Shown here: positions 56,262 through 64,000 of the stretch, one piece after another
Position numbering within the stretch: position 1 is the stretch's first letter
Layout: each line of letters starts with the position of its first letter
Source of the DNA: Actinoplanes sp. NBRC 103695
Lineage (GTDB): Bacteria > Actinomycetota > Actinomycetes > Mycobacteriales > Micromonosporaceae
Assembly (NCBI RefSeq): GCF_030269485.1
Contig: NZ_BSTL01000008.1
Location: 1-64,000 of the forward strand
DNA length: 64,000 nt
Direction of reading: 5' to 3'
The notes under the pieces: generated by a model
Told to the model about the DNA's origin: nothing
What the model saw: only the letters and a program-made list of their open reading frames with translations
Database searches by the model: none
Translations under genes and position numbers: made by a program

Positions 56262-57173
56262 CTAAACGGAGGCGCCGACCGCCGACCTGGTGTGGCCGTT
56301 GACGTTGGTCAGGGCGAGCCGGCTGTGCAGGCTGGTGTTGCCGGCGATGTTCGAGAAGTAGCCGGCCCGGCGCCGGGCGACGATCGACTCCGGGTTGTCC
56401 GGCACCGGCGCCAGGTCCGGGTCCAGGTGCGTGTTCATGCCGTCCTTGAGCAGGCTCAGCGCCTCGGCCCGGAGCTGGCTGATCCGGCTCTCGGTGACGC
56501 CCAGGTCCTCGGCGATGTCGGCCATCGGGCGCTCGTTCAGGAAGTACTCGGTGATCACGACGCGCAGCCGCTCGGGCAGCGACTCGATCGCGTGGTGCAG
56601 GTAACCGATCTGCTCGCGGCGCAGCAGCATGTCCTCCGGGCCGGGAGTGCGCTCGGTGACCAGGTCGTCCGCGCTCGTCGTGGTGAAGCCCTGCAGCGAC
56701 AGGACCGTCGCGCGCTGCACGTCGGTGTCGGTCTGGTTCAGGTCGGTCGTGGTGGTGCCGAGCGCCTGGGCCAGCTCCTCCGGGGTGGGCGTACGGCCCA
56801 GCGTGCAGGTCAGGTGCTGCCGCGTCGAGTCGGTGGCCCGCGCCTTGGTGCGCACCGAGCGGGTGGCCCAGTCCAGCGCCCGCAGCTCGTCCAGGATGGC
56901 GCCGCGGATCCGCGTGGTGGCGAAGCGGTGGAACGGGATGCCCCGGTCCGGATCCCAGCCACGGGCGGCGGTGACCAGCGCGTGCAGGCCGGCGCTGGTG
57001 AGGTCGTCGCGGTGGATGTGGTTCGGGATGCGGGTGAGCATGTCGCGGACGAGGTGCCCGACCAGCGGCATGTGCTGACGGATCAGCTCCTCCTGCTCGC
57101 GGGCGGAGAGCACCGTCGCCTCGGCGATGTCGGCGTCGAGGTCGGCAACGGCGGTGGTGACGGTGCTGGTCAT
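56262..57173 (-). CDS. FliA/WhiG-type alternative sigma factor (copy 2)
   Basis: The ATG at 57171-57173 has GGGGG upstream. The 303-aa product parallels the sigma gene at 52370 from QHMPLVGHLVRDMLTRIPNHIHRDDLTSAG through region 4 (ERPMADIAEDLGVTESRISQLRAEAL) to a shared tail, MNTHLDPDLAP, VARRRAGYFSNIAGNTSLHSRLALTNVNG. It has a longer N-terminus (about 25 aa, acidic and Thr-rich). The two copies lie 3 kb apart, in opposite directions, with a HelD-type helicase gene between them. They probably arose by duplication and may read different promoters or signals. Confidence 0.9.
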   Translation of the reverse strand: MTSTVTTAVADLDADIAEATVLSAREQEELIRQHMPLVGHLVRDMLTRIPNHIHRDDLTSAGLHALVTAARGWDPDRGIPFHRFATTRIRGAILDELRALDWATRSVRTKARATDSTRQHLTCTLGRTPTPEELAQALGTTTTDLNQTDTDVQRATVLSLQGFTTTSADDLVTERTPGPEDMLLRREQIGYLHHAIESLPERLRVVITEYFLNERPMADIAEDLGVTESRISQLRAEALSLLKDGMNTHLDPDLAPVPDNPESIVARRRAGYFSNIAGNTSLHSRLALTNVNGHTRSAVGASV

Positions 57174-57289
57174 ATGAGATCCCCCTGTGCGGCGCTCGCT
57201 GTTCGGCGTCAGGGAGAAGATTCGGTGACTCTGGGTTCGTCCTTCGGTCGCTCTGGGTTGCTGCCGAGTTGTTTAGAGATCCCTTGTTG

Positions 57290-57847
57290 TCAGGTCTCTT
57301 TTGTCAGGTCCCAGACGAACCGGGTCGGCGCGAACGCTTCCGCGTAGCGGACCCGGGCCCGAGCGCCCAGGTGCCGGGCCGAGGCCGCGGCGATCTCCCG
57401 CTCTTCGGCCCCTTCGGCCAGGGAGAGCTTCAATTCCAGGTACGCCGTCACGTCGACGAAGACCGAGGGCTCGAAGCGGAGCGTGGAAGCGCCCGCGTAA
57501 TGCAGCACCCGGCAGCCGTGCCGGGCGGCGGACAACGTGGCGGCCGCGGTGGCCCGCAGATCGGGGAGCGCGTCATCCGGCGCCGGCGCGTAGATCACGT
57601 CCGCCTCGACGCCTGTCAGCACGTTCTCGATCGCGGCGATCGTCACCGGGTCGGTGCCGATCGCGCCCGGCGCCGAGCCACCGTGCACCAGCAGGCAGTC
57701 CAGGGCGCGGGCGGCGTCCTCACCACCGTCACCGGCCAGCACCAGCAGGGTCACCGAATCACCCGCGGCGCGGTGGGCGGCGAGCGTGCCCGCGCACCCC
57801 GCCTCGACCGACCCGGCCAGCGCACCGACCGCGAGCACGCTGCGCAT
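57290..57847 (-). CDS. LmbE/PIG-L-fold protein lacking the zinc motif
   Basis: The 185-aa product follows the LmbE fold: VLAVGALAGSVEAGCAGTLAAHRAAGDSVTLLVLAGD, then DVIYAPAPDDALPDLRATAAATLSAA, and the C-terminal VFVDVTAYLELKLSLA. In active deacetylases the first strand ends in AHPDD and the middle has an H-x-D-H. Here these read ALAGS and LPDLRA, so the zinc ligands and catalytic Asp are gone. The fold is otherwise complete and codons are well kept, so it may serve as a binding or regulatory protein. It starts 110 bp before the divergent DUF456 gene. Confidence 0.78.
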   Translation of the reverse strand: MRSVLAVGALAGSVEAGCAGTLAAHRAAGDSVTLLVLAGDGGEDAARALDCLLVHGGSAPGAIGTDPVTIAAIENVLTGVEADVIYAPAPDDALPDLRATAAATLSAARHGCRVLHYAGASTLRFEPSVFVDVTAYLELKLSLAEGAEEREIAAASARHLGARARVRYAEAFAPTRFVWDLTKET

Positions 57848-57957
57848 GGAACCTCCCGGAAATACGGCCGGCTCGAGGGGGGAGGCGGCGCTGCCTGTCC
57901 ATCGGTCACGCGCCGGCCCGGTTGAGACTTCGGTGGGTGCTGCGGCAGGGTGGGCGC

Positions 57958-58455
57958 ATGGATCTCACCGACACCGGGACGACGGCCACCCTGATCGCCG
58001 GGATCGTGATCGTTGTCGGCATCCTCGGCGTGGTGATCCCCGTCATCCCCGGGCTGATCCTGTGCTGGCTGGGCGTGCTCGTCTGGGCCCTGCTCGGCGA
58101 CGCCGGCGGCGCGAAGTGGCTGATCCTGGGCCTGAGCACCGGCATCGCCCTGGCCGGCACGCTGATCAAGTACCTCTGGCCCGGCAAGCGCCTGAAGGAC
58201 AGCGGGGTTCCGACATGGTCCCTGGTCCTCGGCGGCATCCTCGGCGTGATCGGCTTCTTCGTGGTGCCGGTGGTCGGGCTGGTCCTCGGTTTCGTGCTCG
58301 GCATCTGGCTGGCCGAACGGGCGCGCCTGGGCCCGGGCCGCGCCTGGCCGTCGACGCGCCACGCCCTGGGCGCGATCGGCCTCTCCCTGGCGATCGAGCT
58401 GGCCGCGGCGCTGGCGATCGCCGTGATCTGGCTCGTCGGCGTGCTCAACGCCTAG
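57958..58455 (+). CDS. DUF456 membrane protein
   Basis: The ATG at 57958 gives 165 aa. Four to five membrane segments are visible: LIAGIVIVVGILGVVIPVIPGLILCWLGVLVWAL, KWLILGLSTGIALAGTLIKYL, LVLGGILGVIGFFVVPVVGLVLGFVLGIWLAE and IGLSLAIELAAALAIAVIWLVG. The glycine-zipper repeat GGILGVIG.F..P..G...G is the DUF456 mark. These proteins are thought to be small channel-like or scaffold membrane proteins. No function is established. A 19-bp repeat array follows 80 bp after the stop. Confidence 0.88.
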   Translation: MDLTDTGTTATLIAGIVIVVGILGVVIPVIPGLILCWLGVLVWALLGDAGGAKWLILGLSTGIALAGTLIKYLWPGKRLKDSGVPTWSLVLGGILGVIGFFVVPVVGLVLGFVLGIWLAERARLGPGRAWPSTRHALGAIGLSLAIELAAALAIAVIWLVGVLNA

Positions 58456-58534
58456 AGACCGCTGCATCGCCCTTGCTGCCGGCCCTTTCACTTGGCTGGG
58501 GGTCTTACCGGGTTGCCAGGCGGCCGGGGTGGCC

Positions 58535-58724
58535 GCTCGCGGTGCTGGCCGGAGCTCGCGGTGCTGGCCAGAGCTCGCGGTGCTGGCCAGAGCTCGCGGT
58601 GCTGGCCGGAGCTCGCGGTGCTGGCCAGAGCTCGCGGTGCTGGCCGGAGCTCGCGGTGGTAGCCGGAGCTCGCGGTGGTAGCCGCCGCTCGCGGTGGTAG
58701 CCGGACCTACGAGTGGTAGCTCAG
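58535..58724. repeat. Repeat locus B: nine 19-bp units plus one degenerate unit
   Basis: GCTCGCGGTG recurs at exactly 19-bp steps from 58535 to 58687. The first six units end CTGGCCRGA. The last three change to the form GCTCGCGGTGGTAGCCGGA, which carries the GGTGGTAGC core of locus A. The gap 58456-59080 has no convincing gene, only repeats and a terminator. Confidence 0.92.
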
Positions 58725-58841
58725 AGCGGCACATGGGCCCGGATACCGCCCGGACCCACCACTCGCATCCCGGTCTCACCACTCGCGCCGGGTTCTACCA
58801 CCGCGCGCCCGGCCCGAGCCGTGCGTGGCGGCAGCAAGGGC

Positions 58842-58934
58842 GAGTGGGCACCTGGGAGCCTGGCATCCCGGCCTGATTCCACGCCGGGCGATAGTGGCGG
58901 CAGCAACAGCGAGCGGGCACCCGGGCGCCTGGCA
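58842..58934. repeat. Two copies of the 24-nt module shared with locus A
   Basis: GAGYGGGCACCYGGG, one base, GCCTGGCA at 58842-58865 and 58911-58934, 69 bp apart. The same module is at 50270-50293. Between array and module, inverted CTACCAC and ACCACTCG elements (58767-58802) face the GTGGTAG units. Confidence 0.75.
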
Positions 58935-59042
58935 ACCAAGCACGACCCGCGCGCAACGAAAGTGGCGGCAGGCGGGTGTGAGCACCCCGGGCGCCTGTCG
59001 ACGCGGCCGGTCGGCCACACGCACGGCGACAGCGCCGGCACG

Positions 59043-59076
59043 AAAAGGCGGCCACCCCTGAGTGGGATGGCCGCCT
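59043..59076 (-). terminator. Terminator of the carboxypeptidase operon
   Basis: AGGCGGCCA (59046) pairs with TGGCCGCCT (59068). On the minus strand the stem is followed by TTTTCG. It lies 5 bp after the stop codon of the carboxypeptidase gene. Confidence 0.8.
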
Positions 59077-59080
59077 GGGT

Positions 59081-60508
59081 TCAGCTCGGGCCGGGGTAGG
59101 TCTGGGCGCTCGGTCTGCGTCGTCTGGCCCGTTGTCGGCGGCGGCTGGTCAGCAGCAGCAGGAGCGGGGTCGCCGCCAGCACCACGGCCACCGCGGCGGC
59201 AGCGGCGACCATCAACGTTCGGGACGGGCCGCGATCGGGTGCCGCCGCCGGTCGAGGCTGGTCGGCCGGGGCGGGCACGGCGGCGGGTGCGTTCTCCGTA
59301 CTCTCGGTGGTCACCGTCTCCGGGTCGACCAGCTTGCCCACCGAGGCGTCCTTGGGCAGCTTGAAACCCCAGTCCAGCAGGGCCGCGCCCTGCTGCCAGC
59401 CGCGGATCGGGGACGCCTCCGCGCCGAGCAGGGTGACGACCAGGCGGCGGCCGTTGCGCTGGGCGGCGCCGACGTAGCTGTGCCGGGCCAGCTTGGTGAA
59501 GCCGGTCTTGCCGCCCAGGGCGCCCTTGTAGTTGAAGATCAGGCGGTTCTCGTTCTGGAACTGGAACCCGCCCTTCTTCAGCTTCTTCTGCGCCGGCATC
59601 TTCGCGCTGCGGACCAGCGCGTAGTTGCGGAAGTCGGGCAGGCCGAAACAGACCCGGGCGATCAAGGCCAGGTCGTACGCGCTGGTGAACTGGCCCTCGC
59701 CGTCGAGGCCGGACGGGGTGACCGCGTGGGTCTGGAATGCGCCCAGCCGCTTGGCCTCGGCGTTCATCGACGCCACGGTCGCCGGGACGCCGCCGCTGCC
59801 ACCGCCCAGGCGGGCCAGGGCGTTCGCCGCGTCGTTGCCGGAGTTGAGGATCAGGCCGAGCCAGAGCGTCGCGATCGAGTACCGGCCGCCGGTGACCAGG
59901 CCGACCGCCGAGCTGCCGGGCTCGATGTCCAGGTCGGAGGCGGCGACCGTCATCGGCTGCTTCGGGTTGAGTTTCGGCATCACGGTGGCGGCGAGCAGGA
60001 GTTTCTGCACGCTGGCCGGGGTCTGGTAGACGTGCGGGCCGCAGCCGCCGAGCACCTCGCCGGTGTCCAGGTCGGCGACCAGCCAGGTGGTGGCCGTGAT
60101 GGCGGGCGGCGCGGGGCTGCCCGGTGGCACGGTCAGGCCGCTGGTGGCCAGCGCGTCCCCGCCGACCGCGCGTAGTGCCGGGTCGTCCGGCGGCGGGACG
60201 GGGCGTGGTGGGCGGCCGGTCGGCGGCTTCACCTTGGGCTTCGGGCAGGGGACGTCGGCCTTGGCCGTCTCCCTCGAAGCGGTGCCGCGAGCAGCGACTC
60301 CCGCGGGTTTGCGGGCCGCCGGGTTGAGAGCAGCGGGGTCGAGGGCGGCGGCGGACGCCGGGTCGAGGGCTGAGTGAGGGGTCACGGCGGACGCCGGGGT
60401 GGCGGTGAGGGGGACCATCACGGCGGCCGCGGAGAAGGCCGCAGCCACGGCCATCCGTCGTCGTGCCACGAGGCGTCGGGTCGGGTGAGGGGTGGGGCCA
60501 GGGATCAC
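59081..60508 (-). CDS. D-alanyl-D-alanine carboxypeptidase (S11, PBP5-like)
   Basis: The GTG at 60506-60508 overlaps the upstream stop by GTGA and opens a signal region (RRLVARRRMAVAAAFSAAAVMVPLTATPASA). After a Pro/Ala linker the S11 domain has SVQK (SxxK) in TPASVQKLLLAATVM, SGN in LILNSGNDAANALARLG and KTG in LGGKTGFTKLARHSYVG. A Pro/Ala stalk and a C-terminal membrane segment with a RRRQRARRRR tail anchor it. It trims the terminal D-Ala from peptidoglycan stem peptides outside the membrane. The protein is about 475 aa. Confidence 0.92.
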   Translation of the reverse strand: MIPGPTPHPTRRLVARRRMAVAAAFSAAAVMVPLTATPASAVTPHSALDPASAAALDPAALNPAARKPAGVAARGTASRETAKADVPCPKPKVKPPTGRPPRPVPPPDDPALRAVGGDALATSGLTVPPGSPAPPAITATTWLVADLDTGEVLGGCGPHVYQTPASVQKLLLAATVMPKLNPKQPMTVAASDLDIEPGSSAVGLVTGGRYSIATLWLGLILNSGNDAANALARLGGGSGGVPATVASMNAEAKRLGAFQTHAVTPSGLDGEGQFTSAYDLALIARVCFGLPDFRNYALVRSAKMPAQKKLKKGGFQFQNENRLIFNYKGALGGKTGFTKLARHSYVGAAQRNGRRLVVTLLGAEASPIRGWQQGAALLDWGFKLPKDASVGKLVDPETVTTESTENAPAAVPAPADQPRPAAAPDRGPSRTLMVAAAAAVAVVLAATPLLLLLTSRRRQRARRRRPSAQTYPGPS

Positions 60509-60963
60509 GGCCAGGAAGCTCCCAGGTCGAGACGGCGACGCAGCAGCTGCGCCAGGGGGATGGTCTCGCCGTCGCCGCCGCCCGCGCCGACCACGAGCCG
60601 GGGAACGCTCGGGTGCAGGTCGGCGCCGGTGAACCGGGCGCGCAGGGAAGGCGGCACGGTCAGCACGTAGTAGCCGCCGTCCGCGCCCACGGCGACGGAC
60701 TTGTTGCTCTTCAGATACCACCCACGGATCCGCGTGCGGTACGTCGACCGGCCGTCGAACGTGCGCGCGCTCAGCACCGCGGGTGCGAGGCCACGCTCGG
60801 TGGCCTCGCGGACGAACTCGGTGATCAGCCCGGCCGCCTCGGTCGCCTCGGCGGCCCGGCCGGCCTCGAGGGCGGCCGCGTGCCCGGCGATCGCCTGCCG
60901 CCGCTGCTCGTGCCAGCCGGCGGCGGCGTCCGGGTCGGCCCCGGCCGCACGCTCGTCGTCCAT
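60505..60963 (-). CDS. Conserved protein of unknown function, coupled to the carboxypeptidase
   Basis: The ATG at 60961-60963 gives 152 aa. The first half is helical and Ala-rich (HEQRRQAIAGHAAALEAGRAAEATEAAGLITEFVREATERGL). The second half reads as a small beta domain (TYRTRIRGWYLKSNKSVAVGADGGYYVLTVPPSLRARFTG, LVVGAGGGDGETIPLAQLLRRRL). There is no signal peptide. Its stop overlaps the carboxypeptidase start, so production is linked. A family name is not recalled. Confidence 0.75.
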   Translation of the reverse strand: MDDERAAGADPDAAAGWHEQRRQAIAGHAAALEAGRAAEATEAAGLITEFVREATERGLAPAVLSARTFDGRSTYRTRIRGWYLKSNKSVAVGADGGYYVLTVPPSLRARFTGADLHPSVPRLVVGAGGGDGETIPLAQLLRRRLDLGASWP

Positions 60964-61189
60964 GGCGACGACCCTAACCTCATCCGTACGATCCCATCCA
61001 CCCGCCCTTTCGGCCGACGGTGACCACCGTGGCCGTGACCGGCGATTACCCGGTGAATACGTGGGCGCATTTAATGACCAAGCGACCCACGCCGAAAAAG
61101 AATGGTTGAATCCTAAGGAAGAGTTGCGCGCAGCGCCGCCGAAGAGCGACACTGGGCGCGGCTATTCCGGATAACCAACGGGAGTCGGC

Positions 61190-61534
61190 ATGGCGCGGCA
61201 GGTAATCACCACTCTGATCGACGATCTGGATGGAAAGAAGGCGGATCGCACCGTCGAGTTCAGTCTGGACGGAGCGAGCTACACGATCGACCTTTCCGAC
61301 GCCAATGCCGGAAAGCTGCGCAAGGCGCTGGATCCCTTCATCACGGCGGGCACCCGGGTCGGCCGCGGCGGCGCGGTGCGAGTGCGGGCGTCGTCCGGCG
61401 GGCGCACCGCCACCAGCCGGGACGAGAACAAGGCGATTCGGGAGTGGGCGCTGGCCAACGGTCACCAGATCTCCGAGCGGGGCCGCATTCCGCAGGGTGT
61501 CAGCGACGCCTACCGCGCCGCGCACCGCCGCTGA
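61190..61534 (+). CDS. lsr2: Lsr2 nucleoid-associated protein
   Basis: The 114-aa product is a full Lsr2: the N-terminal dimerisation domain MARQVITTLIDDLDGKKADRTVEFSLDGASYTIDLSDANAGKLRKAL, then a basic linker and the DNA-binding domain with NKAIREWALANGHQISERGRIPQGVSDAYRAAH, whose RGR binds the minor groove of AT-rich DNA. Lsr2 silences AT-rich, often acquired, genes. The 225-bp upstream gap contains AT-rich stretches, in keeping with self-binding. Actinomycetes often have a second, shorter Lsr2-like gene elsewhere. Confidence 0.95.
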   Translation: MARQVITTLIDDLDGKKADRTVEFSLDGASYTIDLSDANAGKLRKALDPFITAGTRVGRGGAVRVRASSGGRTATSRDENKAIREWALANGHQISERGRIPQGVSDAYRAAHRR

Positions 61535-61705
61535 CAGTCCGCATTGCCCAATTTCCACGAGTCGGCCGATCGGTGCGGCGGTCGTCACGGGCCTGCCCGC
61601 CACGACTCGGCCGCGCCACGTGAAATCGTTGCGGCGGCCCTGACGAGCCGACGGCAGGGGATCAGCCCGTCATGTGAATGCGCCGCCGGCGGCCGTCTTC
61701 GACCG

Positions 61706-62587
61706 CTAAATCTTGCGCAGCTTCGGCAGCAGTCCGGCGACCGTTTCCAGCGTCTTCTCGGAACCGGCGTACCAGCCGCTCGCCCGCGGCCAGTGTGCGA
61801 CGACATCGGTGAAACCGAGCTCCGCCGCACGCCCGGTCGCGTCGGTGAATGCGTCGGCGCTGCTCATCGATGACACCGGCGCCGAATCCAGGTTGAGATA
61901 CCGGTTCACGGCGCCCGGGTCGCGGCCGGCCTCGGTCAGCGCCTCGTCGAAACGCCTCCGCAGCCGGGCCACGGACGCCCACCACGCCTCGGCGTCGGTC
62001 GCCTCGGCGTCACCGATGGTCACCCAGCCGTCGCCGTGCTTCGCCGCCAGCCGCAGGGAACGCGGGCCGTTGGCGGCCACGATCATCGGCGTACGCGGCT
62101 GCTGCACCGGGCCGGGCAGGTTCCGGGCGTCCACCGCGGTGTAGTAGTCACCCTGGAACGAGATGTGGTCCTCGCCCAGCAGCCGCCCGGTCAGCTCGAG
62201 GAACTCGGCGAACCGGTCGACCCGCTCGCGCGCGCTGAGCTCGGTGCCGCCGAGCACGCTGGTGTCGTGGCCGGTGCCGCCCGCGCCGACGCCGAGCAGC
62301 AGCCGGCCCTGCGAGATGTCGTCCAGGGCCAGCACCGAGCGGACGAACGGGACCGGGTGCCGGAAGTTCGGTGAGGCGACGTACGTGCCCAGCCTGATCC
62401 GCCGGGTGGCCATCGCCGCGGCGGTGAGGGTCGGCACGGCGTCGAACCACGGCCCGTCGACCAGGTCGCGCCAGCCGATGTGGTCGTAGGTCCAGGCGTG
62501 GTCGAAGCCGTACTCCTCGGCGCGCCGCCAGCGCCGGCCGGCGATCGACCAGCGTTCGTCGGGAAGGATCACGATGCCGATGCGCAT
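61706..62587 (-). CDS. F420-dependent LLM-class oxidoreductase
   Basis: The 293-aa product starts MRIGIVILPDERWSIAGRRWRRAEEYGFDHAWTYDHIGW, the luciferase-like barrel N-terminus. It continues with RIRLGTYVASPNFRHPVPFVRSVLALDDISQGRLLLGVGAGG and PMIVAANGPRSLRLAAKHGDGWVTIG, typical of F420-binding members. Such enzymes oxidise or reduce small substrates using F420 or FMN. The substrate is unknown. A MarR regulator gene lies upstream on the same strand, 48 bp away. Confidence 0.88.
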   Translation of the reverse strand: MRIGIVILPDERWSIAGRRWRRAEEYGFDHAWTYDHIGWRDLVDGPWFDAVPTLTAAAMATRRIRLGTYVASPNFRHPVPFVRSVLALDDISQGRLLLGVGAGGTGHDTSVLGGTELSARERVDRFAEFLELTGRLLGEDHISFQGDYYTAVDARNLPGPVQQPRTPMIVAANGPRSLRLAAKHGDGWVTIGDAEATDAEAWWASVARLRRRFDEALTEAGRDPGAVNRYLNLDSAPVSSMSSADAFTDATGRAAELGFTDVVAHWPRASGWYAGSEKTLETVAGLLPKLRKI

Positions 62588-62635
62588 CGGATCAACTTAG
62601 AGGGGCGGCTGGGCCGGGCTCGGAGCGGGAGCGGA

Positions 62636-63103
62636 TCAGGCCGTGCGTAACCCCGCGTCCTTACTGCTCCGGGTGCGGACCGCGGCGGCGTCGAACGCGT
62701 CGAGAGCCCGCACCAGGTCGTTGCGTGACGAGGCCGTCATCCGTTCCAGCACCTCGGCCAGCGCCGCCTGCCGGGCCGCGCGCAGCTCGTCGAGCAGCCG
62801 CTTGGCGGCGGGTGTCAGCAACAGTCGCACCTCGCGCCGGTCCCGTGGGTCGGGCACCCGGCGGAGCAGCCCGGTGGCCTCCAGACGGTCGCACAGCCGG
62901 CTGGCCGAGGACGGCACCACGTCCAAGGCCTCGGCCAGGCGGCTCATGTTGGTCTCGGCGGACCGCGCGATGATCGTCAGCACGCGGAGCTGGGTGGGCG
63001 GTATCGCGGGAGTCTGTGCCATCCGCGCCGTGTCGAGCACGGACAGCAGCGACTCGACCGCCGACTCGACTGCCGCCGCGGCGGCGTCGGGCGCGTGATT
63101 CAT
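62636..63103 (-). CDS. MarR-family regulator
   Basis: The ATG at 63101-63103 has AAGGA seven bases upstream and gives 155 aa. The winged helix has IPPTQLRVLTIIARSAETNMSRLAEALDVVPSSASRLCDRLEATGLL, with wing RVPDPRDRREVRLLLTPAAKRLL. A C-terminal dimer helix follows. The luciferase-like oxidoreductase gene directly downstream is the natural candidate target. No clear palindrome was found in the 80 bp upstream. Confidence 0.88.
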   Translation of the reverse strand: MNHAPDAAAAAVESAVESLLSVLDTARMAQTPAIPPTQLRVLTIIARSAETNMSRLAEALDVVPSSASRLCDRLEATGLLRRVPDPRDRREVRLLLTPAAKRLLDELRAARQAALAEVLERMTASSRNDLVRALDAFDAAAVRTRSSKDAGLRTA

Positions 63104-63182
63104 GCCGATCCTTCGTGCTGCGTCGACGGGGGTTGCGCTGTCACTACCCTCTCGCGGGCCGGTCCAAGCCTCGCCCCGCCGA

Positions 63183-64000
63183 TCAGCGCCGCCAGTCGAG
63201 GCACACGATGACTGCGTCGTCGGCCGGGTCCGTGCCCGCATGGTATTCACGCAGACTACGCATCACCGTACCGATCGCCTCGGTTGCGGGCTGCAGCCGA
63301 GTGCGGCGCAAGGCGCTCAGCAGCCCGGAGCCGCCGAACTCCGCGCGCCCGGACGGGGCCGCCGCGTGCACACCGTCGCTGACCACGAGCAGGCGGTCAC
63401 CGGGCTCGAGGCTGAAATGCTGGGGCTCGTACCGGGAGTCGCCGAACATGCCGAGCGGCAGCTGCTGCTCGAGCTCGATCGGCCGGATCTCGCCGTCGCG
63501 GGCGACCATCGCCTTGGGCGACCCGGCGTCGACCGCCTCGACCCGGCCGCCGACCAGGTCGATCTCCAGCAGCAGGGTGGCCGCGTGCCCGTGGCCGCCG
63601 GCCCTGGACCAGATCGCGTCGGAAGCGAGCTCGGCCTGCTCGACCAGGTTGGCGCCGGAGCGGCGGGCGTTGCGCATGGCGTTGACCGCGGTGGTGGTGA
63701 GCAGCGCGGCGGCCAGCCCGTCGCCGAATCCGTTGAGCACGGTGACGGTGAGCCGGTCGCCGTCCAGCGACCAGTCGAAGTGGTCGCCGTGCACGTCGTA
63801 CGCCGGCTCGAGCTGACCGGCGAGCAGGAAGCGGTCGTCGCCGAGGGAGGAACCGGGCAGCAGGTTCCACTGCAACTCGGCGGCCATGGTGAGGCGCTGG
63901 CGGCGCTGCACGCGGGCGTACCGGTCGGTGTCGCCGTTGGCGGCGCGCAGGGCGACGGCCAGCTCGTCGGCGATGCCCGCGAACGTCTCGGTCAGCCCGT
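63183..64000 (-). CDS. PP2C/SpoIIE-type phosphatase, N-terminus outside the window
   Basis: The frame is open from the window edge at 64000 to the stop at 63183. The sequence reads ETFAGIADELAVALRAANGDTDRYARVQRRQRLTMAAELQWNLLPG, a helical connector of the kind that precedes SpoIIE domains. It then continues with YDVHGDHFDWSLDGDRLTVTVLNGFGDGLAAALLTTTAVN, LVGGRVEAVDAGSPKAMVARDG, GDRLLVVSDGVHAA and DDAVIVCLDWRR. The acidic metal residues (D in VHGDHFD, NGFGDG, SDGV, DDAV) are partly kept. The usual DVMGHG reads LNGFGDG. It may dephosphorylate an anti-anti-sigma factor. A sensor domain probably lies upstream. Confidence 0.85.
   Translation of the reverse strand, partial: GLTETFAGIADELAVALRAANGDTDRYARVQRRQRLTMAAELQWNLLPGSSLGDDRFLLAGQLEPAYDVHGDHFDWSLDGDRLTVTVLNGFGDGLAAALLTTTAVNAMRNARRSGANLVEQAELASDAIWSRAGGHGHAATLLLEIDLVGGRVEAVDAGSPKAMVARDGEIRPIELEQQLPLGMFGDSRYEPQHFSLEPGDRLLVVSDGVHAAAPSGRAEFGGSGLLSALRRTRLQPATEAIGTVMRSLREYHAGTDPADDAVIVCLDWRR

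Noticed and set aside
58535..58724. CRISPR array
   Set aside because: Contiguous 19-bp tandem units without spacers.

Overview
This window has the marks of a high-GC actinobacterial chromosome: GC-rich third codon positions, GTG and TTG starts, an Lsr2 nucleoid protein, an ECF42 sigma factor with its DGPF partner, FliA/WhiG-type sigma factors and an F420-dependent oxidoreductase. The mix suggests the Micromonosporaceae (Actinoplanes-like). That placement is inference from gene content; no rRNA or tRNA gene was seen.

Layout. 1-2450 is an accessory patch of lower GC. It holds the end of an IS630-type element that has cut off a class I aldolase gene, a small ORF, a PNPOx-fold protein and a two-part SLATT (DUF4231) membrane protein. 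2504-12930 is a carbohydrate island. A LacI-family repressor and three secreted proteins carrying F5/8C (discoidin-like) domains share five copies of one 14-bp palindrome. A DUF305-like lipoprotein, a GNAT enzyme, a DUF3800 protein and a gene remnant sit among them. 13250-17504 holds a DGPF/ECF42 pair with a recognisable promoter, then a two-component system with a lipoprotein. 17622-22134 has a DUF5995 protein, a large LuxR/AAA regulator and a frameshifted class III cyclase. 22259-26852 encodes a type II topoisomerase pair (ParE/ParC type). 26903-32284 has a secreted phosphodiesterase-like protein, TetR and MarR regulators with clear palindromic operators, a cupin, a gap with two strong hairpins, a methyltransferase and a ROK regulator.

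32785-41176 is a second sugar-uptake cluster on the minus strand: LacI repressor, family-5 solute-binding lipoprotein, two ATPases, two permeases and a GH1 beta-glucosidase. Most junctions are 4-bp start/stop overlaps. It looks like an Opp/Dpp-type importer for oligosaccharides released outside the cell, with hydrolysis inside. The secreted enzymes of the first island could supply it, but the two regulons use different operators.

41376-49886 contains a sirtuin, an alpha/beta hydrolase broken by a G-tract frameshift, HxlR, App1-like, permuted-papain-like, SprT-like and DMT-transporter genes. 50614-57173 contains a DEAD-box helicase, a HelD/HelR-type RNA polymerase-associated helicase and two paralogous FliA-type sigma factors. 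57290-64000 contains a LmbE-fold protein without its metal motif, DUF456, a D,D-carboxypeptidase operon, Lsr2, a luciferase-like oxidoreductase, a MarR regulator and a PP2C/SpoIIE phosphatase cut by the window edge.

The least explained feature is the amount of short tandem repetition. Two paralogous 19-bp arrays of nine units each (49961-50126 and 58535-58724) are followed by shared palindromic and 24-nt modules. There are also 16-, 24-, 32-, 33-, 54- and about 57-bp repeats. The two multi-part repeat loci are the best candidates here for something not yet described.
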